64,000 bases of DNA, from positions 329,313 through 393,312 of the forward strand of contig NZ_CADFDB010000006.1 in assembly GCF_902832845.1 (NCBI RefSeq), written 5' to 3'. Numbering within the stretch: the stretch's first letter is position 1; every line of letters starts with the position of its first letter. This document shows, piece by piece, positions 1 to 7,404 of the stretch. The translations under genes and the position numbers were made by a program. The DNA comes from Burkholderia metallica (GTDB taxonomy: Bacteria > Pseudomonadota > Gammaproteobacteria > Burkholderiales > Burkholderiaceae). The notes below the pieces were generated by a model. That model saw only the letters and a program-made list of their open reading frames with translations. It did no database searches and had not been told where the DNA came from.

Positions 1-208
1 GTAGCTGCACGGCCTGTGCGCCGTCGATGGCCGACGCGATCGCGTTCGCGTCCGTCAGTTCGGCGATCGCGACGTCGCAGCCGAGCCGCGCGAAACGTTC
101 ACGATGGCGGGCGTCGTGCAACACCGCGCGCACGGGATGACCGGCGTTGCGCAAGGTTGTTACGGCCGACTGGCCGACATGGCCGGATGCACCGAAGATC
201 ACGAACAC
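1..208 (-). CDS. NmrA-like NAD(P)-binding oxidoreductase (partial, N-terminal part)
   Basis: Only the first 69 codons are inside the window; the gene runs off the left edge. The protein starts at a GTG preceded by AGGAG six bases upstream and opens with VFVIFGASGHVGQSA, the Rossmann beta1-GxxGxxG-alpha1 element of NAD(P)-binding NmrA/SDR-atypical proteins. A second strand with HPVRAVLHDARHRERF follows, and the GCDVAIAEL/TDANAIASAIDG stretch is typical of NmrA-family sugar-nucleotide-like folds. It lies downstream of an AraC regulator on the same strand with a 252-base gap, so that regulator may control it. Substrate cannot be predicted from this fragment. Confidence 0.75.
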   Translation of the reverse strand, partial: MFVIFGASGHVGQSAVTTLRNAGHPVRAVLHDARHRERFARLGCDVAIAELTDANAIASAIDGAQAVQL

Positions 209-460
209 GATTCGCTCCTGGGGGAATGAAGGTGGGGTGATTGTCGGGTGGCGCGGACGACACGGCGCACACGGAAGGATGAATACAGCAGGAAAAGATG
301 ACGGGGATCGATGGCCGTTGCCGTGCGCGTTGCCTGTCGCTTCGCATCGTGCGGTCTGCCGCCGGCCGAACGCGCGCGCGGCAATTGCCCGACAGCCTGT
401 TGGAGCATCGCCTCGGAACCCAACTCGACACGTCGTCTCCCGCGCGGCGCCGTCGCGCCG

Positions 461-1378
461 TTACGCCACGCTCTCGCCGCCGTCACCGTCGTACGCCAGC
501 CGCAGCCCCCCACGCGCCCCCGACCGCGCGATCTCCATCGGCGTCGCGCCCAGCACGCGATTCATCCAGTTCGCCATGTGGCTCTGGTGTGCAAATCCGG
601 CTTCGAGCGCGATCTGGCTGATGCTGAGCCGGCCTTCGAGCAGCAACGCCTTCGCGCGCTCGACCCGGCGCCGCACGACGTACTGGTGCACGGGCATCCC
701 GAGCGTTTCGCGGAACAGCACCTTGAAATGCGGCACGCTGATCGACACGAGCGCCGCGAGTTCGGCCAGTGTCATGCGCCGCTCGAGGTTCGCTTCGACA
801 TAGTCGATCACACGCGCGGCCGCCTTCGGCGCGAGCGTACGGCGGCGCTCGCGGAACGCCGGCCGGCCGTCGACCAGCCGCGCGACGAGCGCCGTGCACA
901 GGCTTTCCGCATAGAGCGGATCGGACGCGTCTTCCGCTTCGAGTTCGGCGGCCATCGCCCATGCGATGTGCTGCAGGCGCGGGTCGCGCACCTGCAGCCG
1001 GCGGCGGATCTGCCCCTGCGACGGCTTCAGCTCGAGCTGCTCGACCGTGCGCCGCACGAACGCGTCGCTGAGCGCGATATGGAGGATCCGGCAGTCGGCG
1101 CTGTCGGTCCATTGGCCGGGCAGGCCGGCCGGAATCACGTCGACGTCGCCATGCGCCTGGATGCGCGACACGCGCTCGCCGTCGCACACGCAATCCGCGC
1201 GAACGGGCGACCCGATATGCACGCCGATCCGGTGATGATCGGCGGCCGGAATCCGGTACGTGCCCGCGCGGATGTCCAGCAGCGACGCGCCGAAGCCCTG
1301 CCAGCCGAACCCGCGGCTGGAGCGCAGGCTGACCGGGACGCCGTTGTCCGTCGGTGCCGCGAGAATCGCATCGCTCAT
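461..1378 (-). CDS. AraC-family transcriptional regulator
   Basis: A 305-residue protein. The N-terminal ~190 residues form a putative cupin-like effector domain. The C-terminal ~100 residues carry the double helix-turn-helix of AraC/XylS: MTLAELAALVSISVPHFKVL in the first HTH and SISQIALEAGFAHQSHMANW in the second. The ATG at 1378 was chosen because GGGAGGAAGG sits directly upstream; an upstream in-frame ATG has no such site. A 31-bp inverted repeat lies about 90 bases upstream and is a candidate operator. The next gene on the same strand is the NmrA-like oxidoreductase, a plausible target. Ligand unknown. Confidence 0.9.
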   Translation of the reverse strand: MSDAILAAPTDNGVPVSLRSSRGFGWQGFGASLLDIRAGTYRIPAADHHRIGVHIGSPVRADCVCDGERVSRIQAHGDVDVIPAGLPGQWTDSADCRILHIALSDAFVRRTVEQLELKPSQGQIRRRLQVRDPRLQHIAWAMAAELEAEDASDPLYAESLCTALVARLVDGRPAFRERRRTLAPKAAARVIDYVEANLERRMTLAELAALVSISVPHFKVLFRETLGMPVHQYVVRRRVERAKALLLEGRLSISQIALEAGFAHQSHMANWMNRVLGATPMEIARSGARGGLRLAYDGDGGESVA

Positions 1379-1465
1379 GGCCTTCCTCCCGTGGATGGGG
1401 TGTCGATCGCGCATTGTGACGCGTTTTCGGGCCGCTTGCCGGGCCGGCAGGCGGCGCGGCCGGGT

Positions 1466-1496
1466 CGAGCAGAAAAAGATCATCCGTTTCTGCTCG
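1466..1496. promoter_or_regulatory. Perfect 10-bp inverted repeat upstream of AraC gene
   Basis: Arms CGAGCAGAAA and TTTCTGCTCG are perfect complements separated by 11 bases. The element lies between the AraC gene (minus) and a small gene at 1572 (plus). No T-run follows on either strand, so it reads as an operator rather than a terminator. Which protein binds is inference. Confidence 0.45.
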
Positions 1497-1571
1497 GGGC
1501 CATCCTTGCGTGCGCGCCGGCCGCCGCGGCGGCGCTTACGATGGCCTCATCCGACACCTACGGAGACCGTC

Positions 1572-1775
1572 ATGCCCCATCATCCATGCGTGGTTCGATC
1601 CGCGGCGTTCATCGCGCGCTCGCCTTCCGCCGCCCCCCGCCCGTCATCCGGCTCCCGCTCCCGCACCGCCCGCACGACGATCGCCGCCTGGTGCCTGCGC
1701 ATCGTCGGCTGGTACCGGCTCGAACGGCTGCTCGCGTCGATCCCCGACAGCAACGACGACTTCGGGCTCGTCTGA
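1572..1775 (+). CDS. Small hypothetical protein (67 aa)
   Basis: Starts at ATG 1572 with a purine-rich CGGAGA just upstream. The N-terminal half is basic and rich in Ser/Arg/Pro. The C-terminal half is a hydrophobic-aromatic helix, AAWCLRIVGWYRLERLLASI, then an acidic PDSNDDFG tail. This layout resembles the small DUF1127-like proteins common in proteobacteria, but the DUF1127 core is not clear. It is transcribed divergently from the AraC gene. No function is assigned. Confidence 0.45.
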   Translation: MPHHPCVVRSAAFIARSPSAAPRPSSGSRSRTARTTIAAWCLRIVGWYRLERLLASIPDSNDDFGLV

Positions 1776-1809
1776 CCGGCCGCACGGCCGCCCGACCACC
1801 GTCGCCTGC

Positions 1810-2763
1810 CTACTTGCGGCGCCGCTCGTGCGGCGCGACCGTCGCGCCGTCGATCACCGGCGCACCCTGCTTAATCAGGAAATCGCGGAACAGCCCCGTG
1901 ACCTGCGAGATGCGGCGGTCGGCGAGCGTGACCACATACCATTCGCGCTCGATCGGATTGCCGGGGAACGGCAGTTGCCCGAGCAGCCCGGTGCGCAGTT
2001 CGAGCGCACACGCGTGCAACGACAGGAACGCAACCCCGAGCCCCGCTTCGGCCATCTGCTTGATCGCTTCGTTGCTCGACAGTTCGGAGCCCACATGGAA
2101 CCGGTGACCGGCGTTCTTGAACAGGCTCTCGACGGTCGAGCGCGTCCCCGCGCCGCGTTCGCGCACGAGCAGGTGGGCGGATTCGAGATCCTTCAGCGCG
2201 ACGCGCTTGCGCTGCATCAGCGGATGGCCGGGCGCCGCGACGAACACCATCGGATGCTTCGCGAACTCGACCGCATGCGTGCGCAGCTCCTTCGGCGCGC
2301 TGCCCATCACCGCGAGATCGATTTCATGCGTCGCGAGCATGCGGATGATGTCGTCGCGATTGCCGACCTTGAAATAGGTCTTCACATGCGGACGCGTCGC
2401 GGTGAATTTCACGAGCAGCGGCGGAATCAGGTACTCGGCCGTCGTGATCGCGCCGATCCGCAGCGTGCCGCCGAGATCGCCGGTCAGCGCGGCCACTTCA
2501 TCGCCGGCCTCGCTCCACAGATGCAGGATCTCGCGCGCATAGCGCGACACGATCTCGCCGGCCGCGGTCAGTTGCACGCCGCGCCCCACCCGCTGCAGCA
2601 ACGCGGCGCCCACCGCCTCCTCGAGCAGGCGAACCTGCAGCGACACGGCCGGCTGCGTCAGGTTCAGCTCCTCGGCCGCCCGCGACACGCTGCCGAGCCG
2701 CGCAATCATGTCCAGCGCCTTCAGCTGCCGGAACGTCGCGGTCTTTCCTATAAGTGAATACAT
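1810..2763 (-). CDS. LysR-family regulator (CbbR-like)
   Basis: A 317-residue LysR regulator. The winged HTH is at residues ~12-70 (FRQLKALDMIARLGSVSRAA, then LNLTQPAVSLQVRLLEEAVG), followed by a LysR substrate-binding domain beginning near LRIGAITTAEYLIPPLL. That beginning resembles the CbbR/CysB-like subgroup. It is divergent from the type II NADH dehydrogenase gene at 2864. A 32-bp AT-rich element directly abuts its ATG and recurs upstream of the gene at 4549, which suggests that both flanking units form its regulon. No strong Shine-Dalgarno precedes the ATG. Confidence 0.92.
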   Translation of the reverse strand: MYSLIGKTATFRQLKALDMIARLGSVSRAAEELNLTQPAVSLQVRLLEEAVGAALLQRVGRGVQLTAAGEIVSRYAREILHLWSEAGDEVAALTGDLGGTLRIGAITTAEYLIPPLLVKFTATRPHVKTYFKVGNRDDIIRMLATHEIDLAVMGSAPKELRTHAVEFAKHPMVFVAAPGHPLMQRKRVALKDLESAHLLVRERGAGTRSTVESLFKNAGHRFHVGSELSSNEAIKQMAEAGLGVAFLSLHACALELRTGLLGQLPFPGNPIEREWYVVTLADRRISQVTGLFRDFLIKQGAPVIDGATVAPHERRRK

Positions 2764-2795
2764 ATGGGTCGCTTATAAACATTAAATTGTTCGCG
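2764..2795. promoter_or_regulatory. Operator-like element, copy 1 (LysR/ndh intergenic)
   Basis: The element starts ATGGGTCGCTTATAAACATT and ends TTGTTCGCG. It sits between divergent LysR and NADH dehydrogenase genes, touching the LysR start codon. About 27 of 32 positions match a second copy at 4443-4473. The core TTATAAACATTAA has the T-rich/A-rich dyad character of LysR-type sites. Binding by the adjacent LysR is inference. Confidence 0.55.
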
Positions 2796-2863
2796 TAGGT
2801 TCGAAACTATATCGTCGGTTCTTGAGCAATGTCATCCGAATCGTCATTCAGCGGGAGCCCAAC

Positions 2864-4222
2864 ATGGACAACACCACGCCCAACCTTGCAACTGGCCGCG
2901 CACCGCGCCTGCCGCGCATCGTGATCGTCGGCGGCGGCGCCGGCGGCCTGCACCTCGCCACGCGTCTCGGCGATACGGTCGGACGCCGCGGGCAAGCGGA
3001 AGTCGTGCTCGTCGACCGCTATCCGACGCACTTCTGGAAGCCGCTGCTGCACGAAGCCGCATCGGGCCATCGCGACCCGGCCTCCCACACGATCGAATAC
3101 GCGGCGCAGGCGAAGCGCCACGGCTTCCGTTTCGTGCAGGGCGCGCTGCAACGGGTCGACCGCGCGGCACGCACGGCGACGATCGCGGCCGTGCACGACA
3201 CGGACGGCACGGAAATCCTGCCGCAGCGCGAGCTCGGCTATGACGACCTCGTGCTAGCCGTGGGCAGCGTGACGAACTTCTTCAACGTGCCGGGTGCGGC
3301 GCGCCACGCGCTGCCGCTCGAAAATCTCGACCAGGCCGAGGATTTCCGCCGGAAGTTCCTCGCGGCCTGCACGAAGGCGAATCACGCGGCCGAGCAGCAA
3401 CCCGCGCGGCGCGCGGTGCCGATCTGCATCAACGTGATCGGGGCGGGCGCGACGGGCGTCGAGCTGGCCGCGGCCTTGCGGCATGCGATCCAGCAACTGA
3501 CGACGTACCGCTTCAAGGCACTGGTGTCCGCGCGCGACGTGCACATCCGGCTGATCGAAGGCGGCCCGCGCATCCTGCCGGCGCTCGACGCGCGGCTGTC
3601 CGGCAAGATGCACGCGCAGCTTCGCGCGCTGAACGTCGACGTGCTGACCGATACCCGCGTCGCGGAAGTCGGCGCAAACGCCGTGACGACCGCGACCGGC
3701 GAACGGCTCGCGAGCGACATCACGATCTGGGCGGCCGGCGTCGCAGGCCCCGCGATGCTGCGGGAGATCGGCGACATCGCGCTCAATCGCTCGAATCAGG
3801 TGATCGTGACCGATACGTTGCAGACGCCGGACGATCCGCACGTGTATGCGTTCGGCGACTGCGCCGCGTGCCCGACGGCCGGCGCGAGCGGGTTCCTGCC
3901 GCCGCGCGCGCAGGTCGCGTACCAGCAGGCCGTGTACCTGGTCGACGCGTTCGCGCGCCGCGCCGCCGGCAAGCCGGTGGCCGGCTTCACGTTCCGCGAT
4001 GCGGGCACCGTCGTGTCGCTCGGGCATGCGGGCGCCGTGTACCAGGCCGACATCGGCGTGCGTCCGCGCTCGCTGATCGTCGACGGGTTCGCCGCGATCG
4101 GACTGTACAAGTTCCTGTATCGCAAGCACCTGTTCAGCGTGGTCGGCGTGAAGCGCGCGCTGTTCCAGTCGCTGAGCCACTGGCTGCAAAGCCGCAACCA
4201 GCCGTCGATCAAGCTGCACTGA
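2864..4222 (+). CDS. ndh: Type II NADH dehydrogenase (NAD(P)/FAD-dependent oxidoreductase)
   Basis: A 452-residue flavoprotein expected to oxidise NADH and reduce quinone at the inner face of the cytoplasmic membrane without pumping protons. The FAD-binding motif IVIVGGGAGGLHLATRLGD is at residues ~19-37, the NADH-binding motif NVIGAGATGVELAAAL is near residue 190, and the second FAD contact VYAFGDCAACP is near residue 330. The C-terminal part has the amphipathic membrane-contact region with KFLYRKHLFSVVGVKRALFQ. ATG 2864 is preferred over an upstream start because GGGAGC precedes it. Divergent from the LysR regulator and followed by a strong terminator. Confidence 0.9.
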   Translation: MDNTTPNLATGRAPRLPRIVIVGGGAGGLHLATRLGDTVGRRGQAEVVLVDRYPTHFWKPLLHEAASGHRDPASHTIEYAAQAKRHGFRFVQGALQRVDRAARTATIAAVHDTDGTEILPQRELGYDDLVLAVGSVTNFFNVPGAARHALPLENLDQAEDFRRKFLAACTKANHAAEQQPARRAVPICINVIGAGATGVELAAALRHAIQQLTTYRFKALVSARDVHIRLIEGGPRILPALDARLSGKMHAQLRALNVDVLTDTRVAEVGANAVTTATGERLASDITIWAAGVAGPAMLREIGDIALNRSNQVIVTDTLQTPDDPHVYAFGDCAACPTAGASGFLPPRAQVAYQQAVYLVDAFARRAAGKPVAGFTFRDAGTVVSLGHAGAVYQADIGVRPRSLIVDGFAAIGLYKFLYRKHLFSVVGVKRALFQSLSHWLQSRNQPSIKLH

Positions 4223-4250
4223 TCGCGCCGCTTCGCACGCGGCATCCCAC

Positions 4251-4291
4251 GACGGCATATCGGGCGTGCATCGCTCGATATGCCGTCTTTT
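4251..4291 (+). terminator. Rho-independent terminator after ndh
   Basis: Perfect 12-bp stem GACGGCATATCG / CGATATGCCGTC with a 13-base loop, followed by TTTTC. It lies 28 bases after the NADH dehydrogenase stop codon on the same strand. Confidence 0.8.
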
Positions 4292-4442
4292 CATATGCAT
4301 ATGCCCGATGCATTCAGTTCGTGCGCCACGCCGGTGCATCGCATCGAAGGCCGTCGATGCGATGCAATTCAAGAGGAACGTACTGCATGACACGCATCCC
4401 GCGCCCACGTTGGTTCACCCCATGATTCATTAGTCGAATCGT

Positions 4443-4473
4443 ATGAGTCGCATATAAATATTAATTGGTCGCG
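4443..4473. promoter_or_regulatory. Operator-like element, copy 2 (upstream of HAD-like gene)
   Basis: The element reads ATGAGTCGCATATAAATATT followed by AATTGGTCGCG. It matches the element at 2764-2795 at about 27 of 32 positions with a single-base gap. It lies about 75 bases upstream of the GTG start at 4549, so the same LysR regulator may control both units. The rest of the 4292-4548 gap shows no convincing gene. Confidence 0.5.
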
Positions 4474-4548
4474 TTTTCCGGATCGACGCTAAGGTGTGTG
4501 GCATTCCCGTCGGCGAACGGATCATCACGTTTCTGAAGAGGAATCACC

Positions 4549-4983
4549 GTGGTTATCGAAGCCATCGTCACCCGTCTCGACGCTGCATTCGCGCAAATCG
4601 AAGCAACACCGGATTCACACGAATCGCGCCATCAACGCGACGCGATCATCCAGTGGCTCGACCGGGCATCGGAAGAAGGATATCGACTCGGTCTCGTCAC
4701 GACGCTGCCGGCCGCCCGGCTCAGCGACATGTTCGAAGGCCAGTTCGGCCGCGCGAACCTCGATCGTTTCTCGGTCGTCGTCACGGACGCCAATCAGCAG
4801 GACTCCGGATCGAATCAGCATCCTTTCGACATCGCGCTGCAAGCACTCGGCGTCCCGCCCGAACGCGCGGTGGCGATTGCGAGCAGCGAACCGGAGCGCC
4901 GCGAAGCCGAGCACTTCGGGCTGTCGCGCTGCGTGAACATCACCGACACCGTGCGCTCGATCGCATCGGCCGGCCTGCACTGA
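4549..4983 (+). CDS. HAD-like hypothetical protein lacking the catalytic aspartate
   Basis: A 144-residue protein starting at GTG with GAAGAGGAA upstream. The segments RLGLVTTLP, LDRFSVVVTDANQQDSG, PFDIALQALGVPPERAVAIA and SSEPERREAEHFGL follow the order of HAD-superfamily motifs II, III and IV (Thr after a hydrophobic strand, then the A-x-x-x-L-G-V-x-P-E/D segment of phosphoglycolate-phosphatase-type HADs). The N-terminal DxD nucleophile motif is absent. In HAD enzymes that residue is essential, so this is probably a regulatory or binding derivative. Function is not known. It appears to be a monocistronic unit sharing an operator with ndh. Confidence 0.6.
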   Translation: MVIEAIVTRLDAAFAQIEATPDSHESRHQRDAIIQWLDRASEEGYRLGLVTTLPAARLSDMFEGQFGRANLDRFSVVVTDANQQDSGSNQHPFDIALQALGVPPERAVAIASSEPERREAEHFGLSRCVNITDTVRSIASAGLH

Positions 4984-5059
4984 AGCACGGCCGCACACGG
5001 GCCGGCGGCGGCCGGCCTCGCGCGATCCGGCGGCAAACCGACGATCGCCCGACCGAATC

Positions 5060-5077
5060 CTGACATTCTGCTGTCAA
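5060..5077 (+). promoter_or_regulatory. Pho-box-like PhoB site
   Basis: Two near-heptamers, CTGACAT and CTGTCAA, are separated by four bases (TCTG). This matches the spacing and all but one base per half-site of the PhoB consensus CTGTCAT-N4-CTGTCAT. It lies about 90 bases upstream of the acid phosphatase start, the expected position for a phosphate-starvation promoter. Confidence 0.6.
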
Positions 5078-5165
5078 AGTAGCTTGCAACACTTCCGGGC
5101 TTGACCGATCCCTCCCGGAGACGGGACGACGCGCACCCGCATCGTCCCGCCCGTTGCACACCACG

Positions 5166-6791
5166 ATGACACGCCCGATCCGCACCGCCGCCGCCGTCGC
5201 GATTACCTGCCTGCTGCTCGCCGCCTGTGGCGGAGACGATTCGACACCGCCCACGGCCTCGGCCGACGACAACGGCTCGACGCCCGCACCGCAGCCGCAG
5301 CCGCAACCGCAGCCCACGCCGGCACCCGCGACTTACTACCAGACGAAGACGCCGTACCGTCCGCAGCAGGACACCGCGACGTACGAAGCGCCGCCCGCCG
5401 GCTACGCGCCCGTCTATACCGAGCTCGTCGCGCGCCACGGCTCGCGCGGGCTGTCCGGCTTCAAGTACGACGGCGCGATCTACGCGATGCTGGTCAAGGC
5501 CGAGGCCGACGGCGCGCTGACCGCGCTCGGCGCGCAGCTCAAGGCCGATACGTACGCGATGATGAAGGCCAATGCGCTGCTCGGTTATGGCGTGCAGGGC
5601 ATCTCGACGCCGGGGTACGGCAACCTCACGCAAACCGGCATCCGCGAACACCAGCAACTCGCCGTGCGCCTCGCGCAGCGGCTGCCCGCGCTGTTCGCGG
5701 CCGGCAACCGGCAGGTCGTCGTCGTCAACTCGGGGCAGGACCGCGCGGTCGACAGCTCGACGTTTTTCTCCGCGTCGCTCGTCGCCGCGCAGCCGGCGCT
5801 GGCCTCCGCCATCACGCTGCCGCCCGCGCCGTCCGGCTACCCCGCGAACGCGCCGGCCGCGCAGCCGGCCGGCACCAACCGTTTCCTGCTGTATTTCCAC
5901 GCGCTGAAGCCGGCCACAGATCTCGTGACCGATACGGGCGATCCGTACTACGCGACCTACCGGGCAAGCCAGGCGTACCAGGCCTATGCGAACGACGCGG
6001 CGGTCGCCGCGAAGCTTAGCGCGATCAAGGCCGCGCCGCAGGCGACCGACGTCTCGCAAACGGTGCTGTCCGCGCTCGTGTCGCCCGCGTTCATCGCGAA
6101 GTTCGGCACCGACGGTTATACGTTCGCGAACACGGGGACCTATGCGTTCACGTCGGCGGACGGCAAGTTCACCAACACGCTGAAGGGAGACGGCAAGACG
6201 AAGATCGCGACGGCCGTCGACGCGGTGAACGTGCTGTACAACCTGCTGCAGGTTGCGCCCGCGATGACGGCGGAAACCGGCGGCGTCACGATGGAGAAGT
6301 ACATCGGTGCGGAGCAGGCGCAGTATCTCGCGTATCTGCAGGATGCCGAGGATTACTACCAGAAGGGGCCCGGTATCCAGGAAGCGAACCCCGTCACGTA
6401 CCGGATGGCGAAGGTGCTGCAGGACGATTTCTTCGGCGAAGTCGATGCGATCGCGCGCGGCGACCTGACCCGCGCCGCGAAGCTGCGCTTCACGCATGCG
6501 GAGATCGTGATTCCGTTCGCGTCGATCATGAACCTGAAGAACGTGTTCGTGCCGACGCCGCAGGCGCAGACGTACACGTATGCGAACAACCCGTGGCGCG
6601 GCGACCAGGTGTCGCCGATGGCCGCGAACATGCAGTGGGACGTGTATCGCAACGGCTCGCGTCTCATCGTGAAGATGCTGTACAACGAGCGCGAGACGGA
6701 TTTCCAGGCCGCGTGCGACGGCGCGAAGATCGCACCGGGCAGTCACTTCTACGACTACACGGGGTTGAAGCAGTGTTACGGGTATCAGTGA
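5166..6791 (+). CDS. Histidine acid phosphatase family lipoprotein
   Basis: A 541-residue exported protein. A lipoprotein signal ends at the lipobox LLAAC with Cys21. A Pro-Gln-rich linker (residues ~40-54) precedes the catalytic domain. The histidine-phosphatase nucleophile motif is ARHGSRG (His91), and the distal catalytic motif THAE is near residue 443, corresponding to the HAE/HD proton donor of branch-2 acid phosphatases and phytases. Family knowledge predicts hydrolysis of phosphomonoesters in the periplasm or at the surface. A Pho-box-like element upstream suggests induction by phosphate limitation. The start is the ATG giving a compact signal peptide; no clear Shine-Dalgarno is visible. 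An 8-bp GC stem-loop (5122-5149) lies in the leader. Confidence 0.88.
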   Translation: MTRPIRTAAAVAITCLLLAACGGDDSTPPTASADDNGSTPAPQPQPQPQPTPAPATYYQTKTPYRPQQDTATYEAPPAGYAPVYTELVARHGSRGLSGFKYDGAIYAMLVKAEADGALTALGAQLKADTYAMMKANALLGYGVQGISTPGYGNLTQTGIREHQQLAVRLAQRLPALFAAGNRQVVVVNSGQDRAVDSSTFFSASLVAAQPALASAITLPPAPSGYPANAPAAQPAGTNRFLLYFHALKPATDLVTDTGDPYYATYRASQAYQAYANDAAVAAKLSAIKAAPQATDVSQTVLSALVSPAFIAKFGTDGYTFANTGTYAFTSADGKFTNTLKGDGKTKIATAVDAVNVLYNLLQVAPAMTAETGGVTMEKYIGAEQAQYLAYLQDAEDYYQKGPGIQEANPVTYRMAKVLQDDFFGEVDAIARGDLTRAAKLRFTHAEIVIPFASIMNLKNVFVPTPQAQTYTYANNPWRGDQVSPMAANMQWDVYRNGSRLIVKMLYNERETDFQAACDGAKIAPGSHFYDYTGLKQCYGYQ

Positions 6792-7029
6792 CGCCCGATT
6801 ACCGGAGACTGCACCGAAGCCATCCCGCGCCATGTTGCCACGTCGTTGCGTCGGCCTTGCTCTTCAAGCCCGCATGCAAAACGCGTGACTACGACTCCGT
6901 CGAGACACGAACGCTTCAATACCGATAACCGGCAGTCGCGAACACCGCGCGGTCAATAAAAATAGGTGTTCGCGCTCTATCAAGTTTTGGCGCGCGTGGT
7001 CGTTACCCTGAATTTCGATCGGGAATGAC

Positions 7030-7404
7030 ATGCACTCAATCCTCACACGCTCGTTCGGCGGACTCACGCGCGCCTACTATATCCGTCACTTTCTTTTCAG
7101 CCTGATCTTTCCCGTGCTGTTCGTCTTCGCGTCCAGCTTCGGGAAATCAACCATGCCGGGCGGGCTGGTCGCGCTGGTGTCGAGTTACATGGCGGTCAGT
7201 TGCCTACTCTACCCGTACGCCCGGTTCGTCTACGAAAGCGTCGTGAACTACATCGTCGGACGCAACATGTTCATCGTGAACGCATTGCTGATGCTCGCCG
7301 TCAAGTTCATGACCATGTTCCTGTGCTGGTACCTGGCCATTTTTATTGCGCCGCTTGGCCTCGCGTATCTTTACTTCCGCAATCGCTCGCCACGGATCGG
7401 CTAA
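7030..7404 (+). CDS. Small multi-pass membrane protein of unknown function
   Basis: A 124-residue protein with GGGAATGAC upstream of its ATG. Three to four hydrophobic segments are visible at residues ~19-37, 45-62, 78-98 and 99-115, ending with a short basic tail YLYFRNRSPRIG. No family is recognised. Its stop codon overlaps the stop codon of the convergent hydroxylase gene within the sequence CTAA. The preceding 238-base gap is AT-richer than its surroundings and probably contains its promoter. Confidence 0.65.
   Translation: MHSILTRSFGGLTRAYYIRHFLFSLIFPVLFVFASSFGKSTMPGGLVALVSSYMAVSCLLYPYARFVYESVVNYIVGRNMFIVNALLMLAVKFMTMFLCWYLAIFIAPLGLAYLYFRNRSPRIG

Noticed and set aside
5122-5149. 8-bp stem-loop CGGGACGA/TCGTCCCG as a terminator
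   Set aside because: No T-run and it lies after the Pho box, within the likely phosphatase leader.
4815-6833. 672-codon minus-strand frame antisense to the acid phosphatase
   Set aside because: Arg-rich low-complexity shadow; the plus-strand protein has a lipobox, RHG and HAE motifs.
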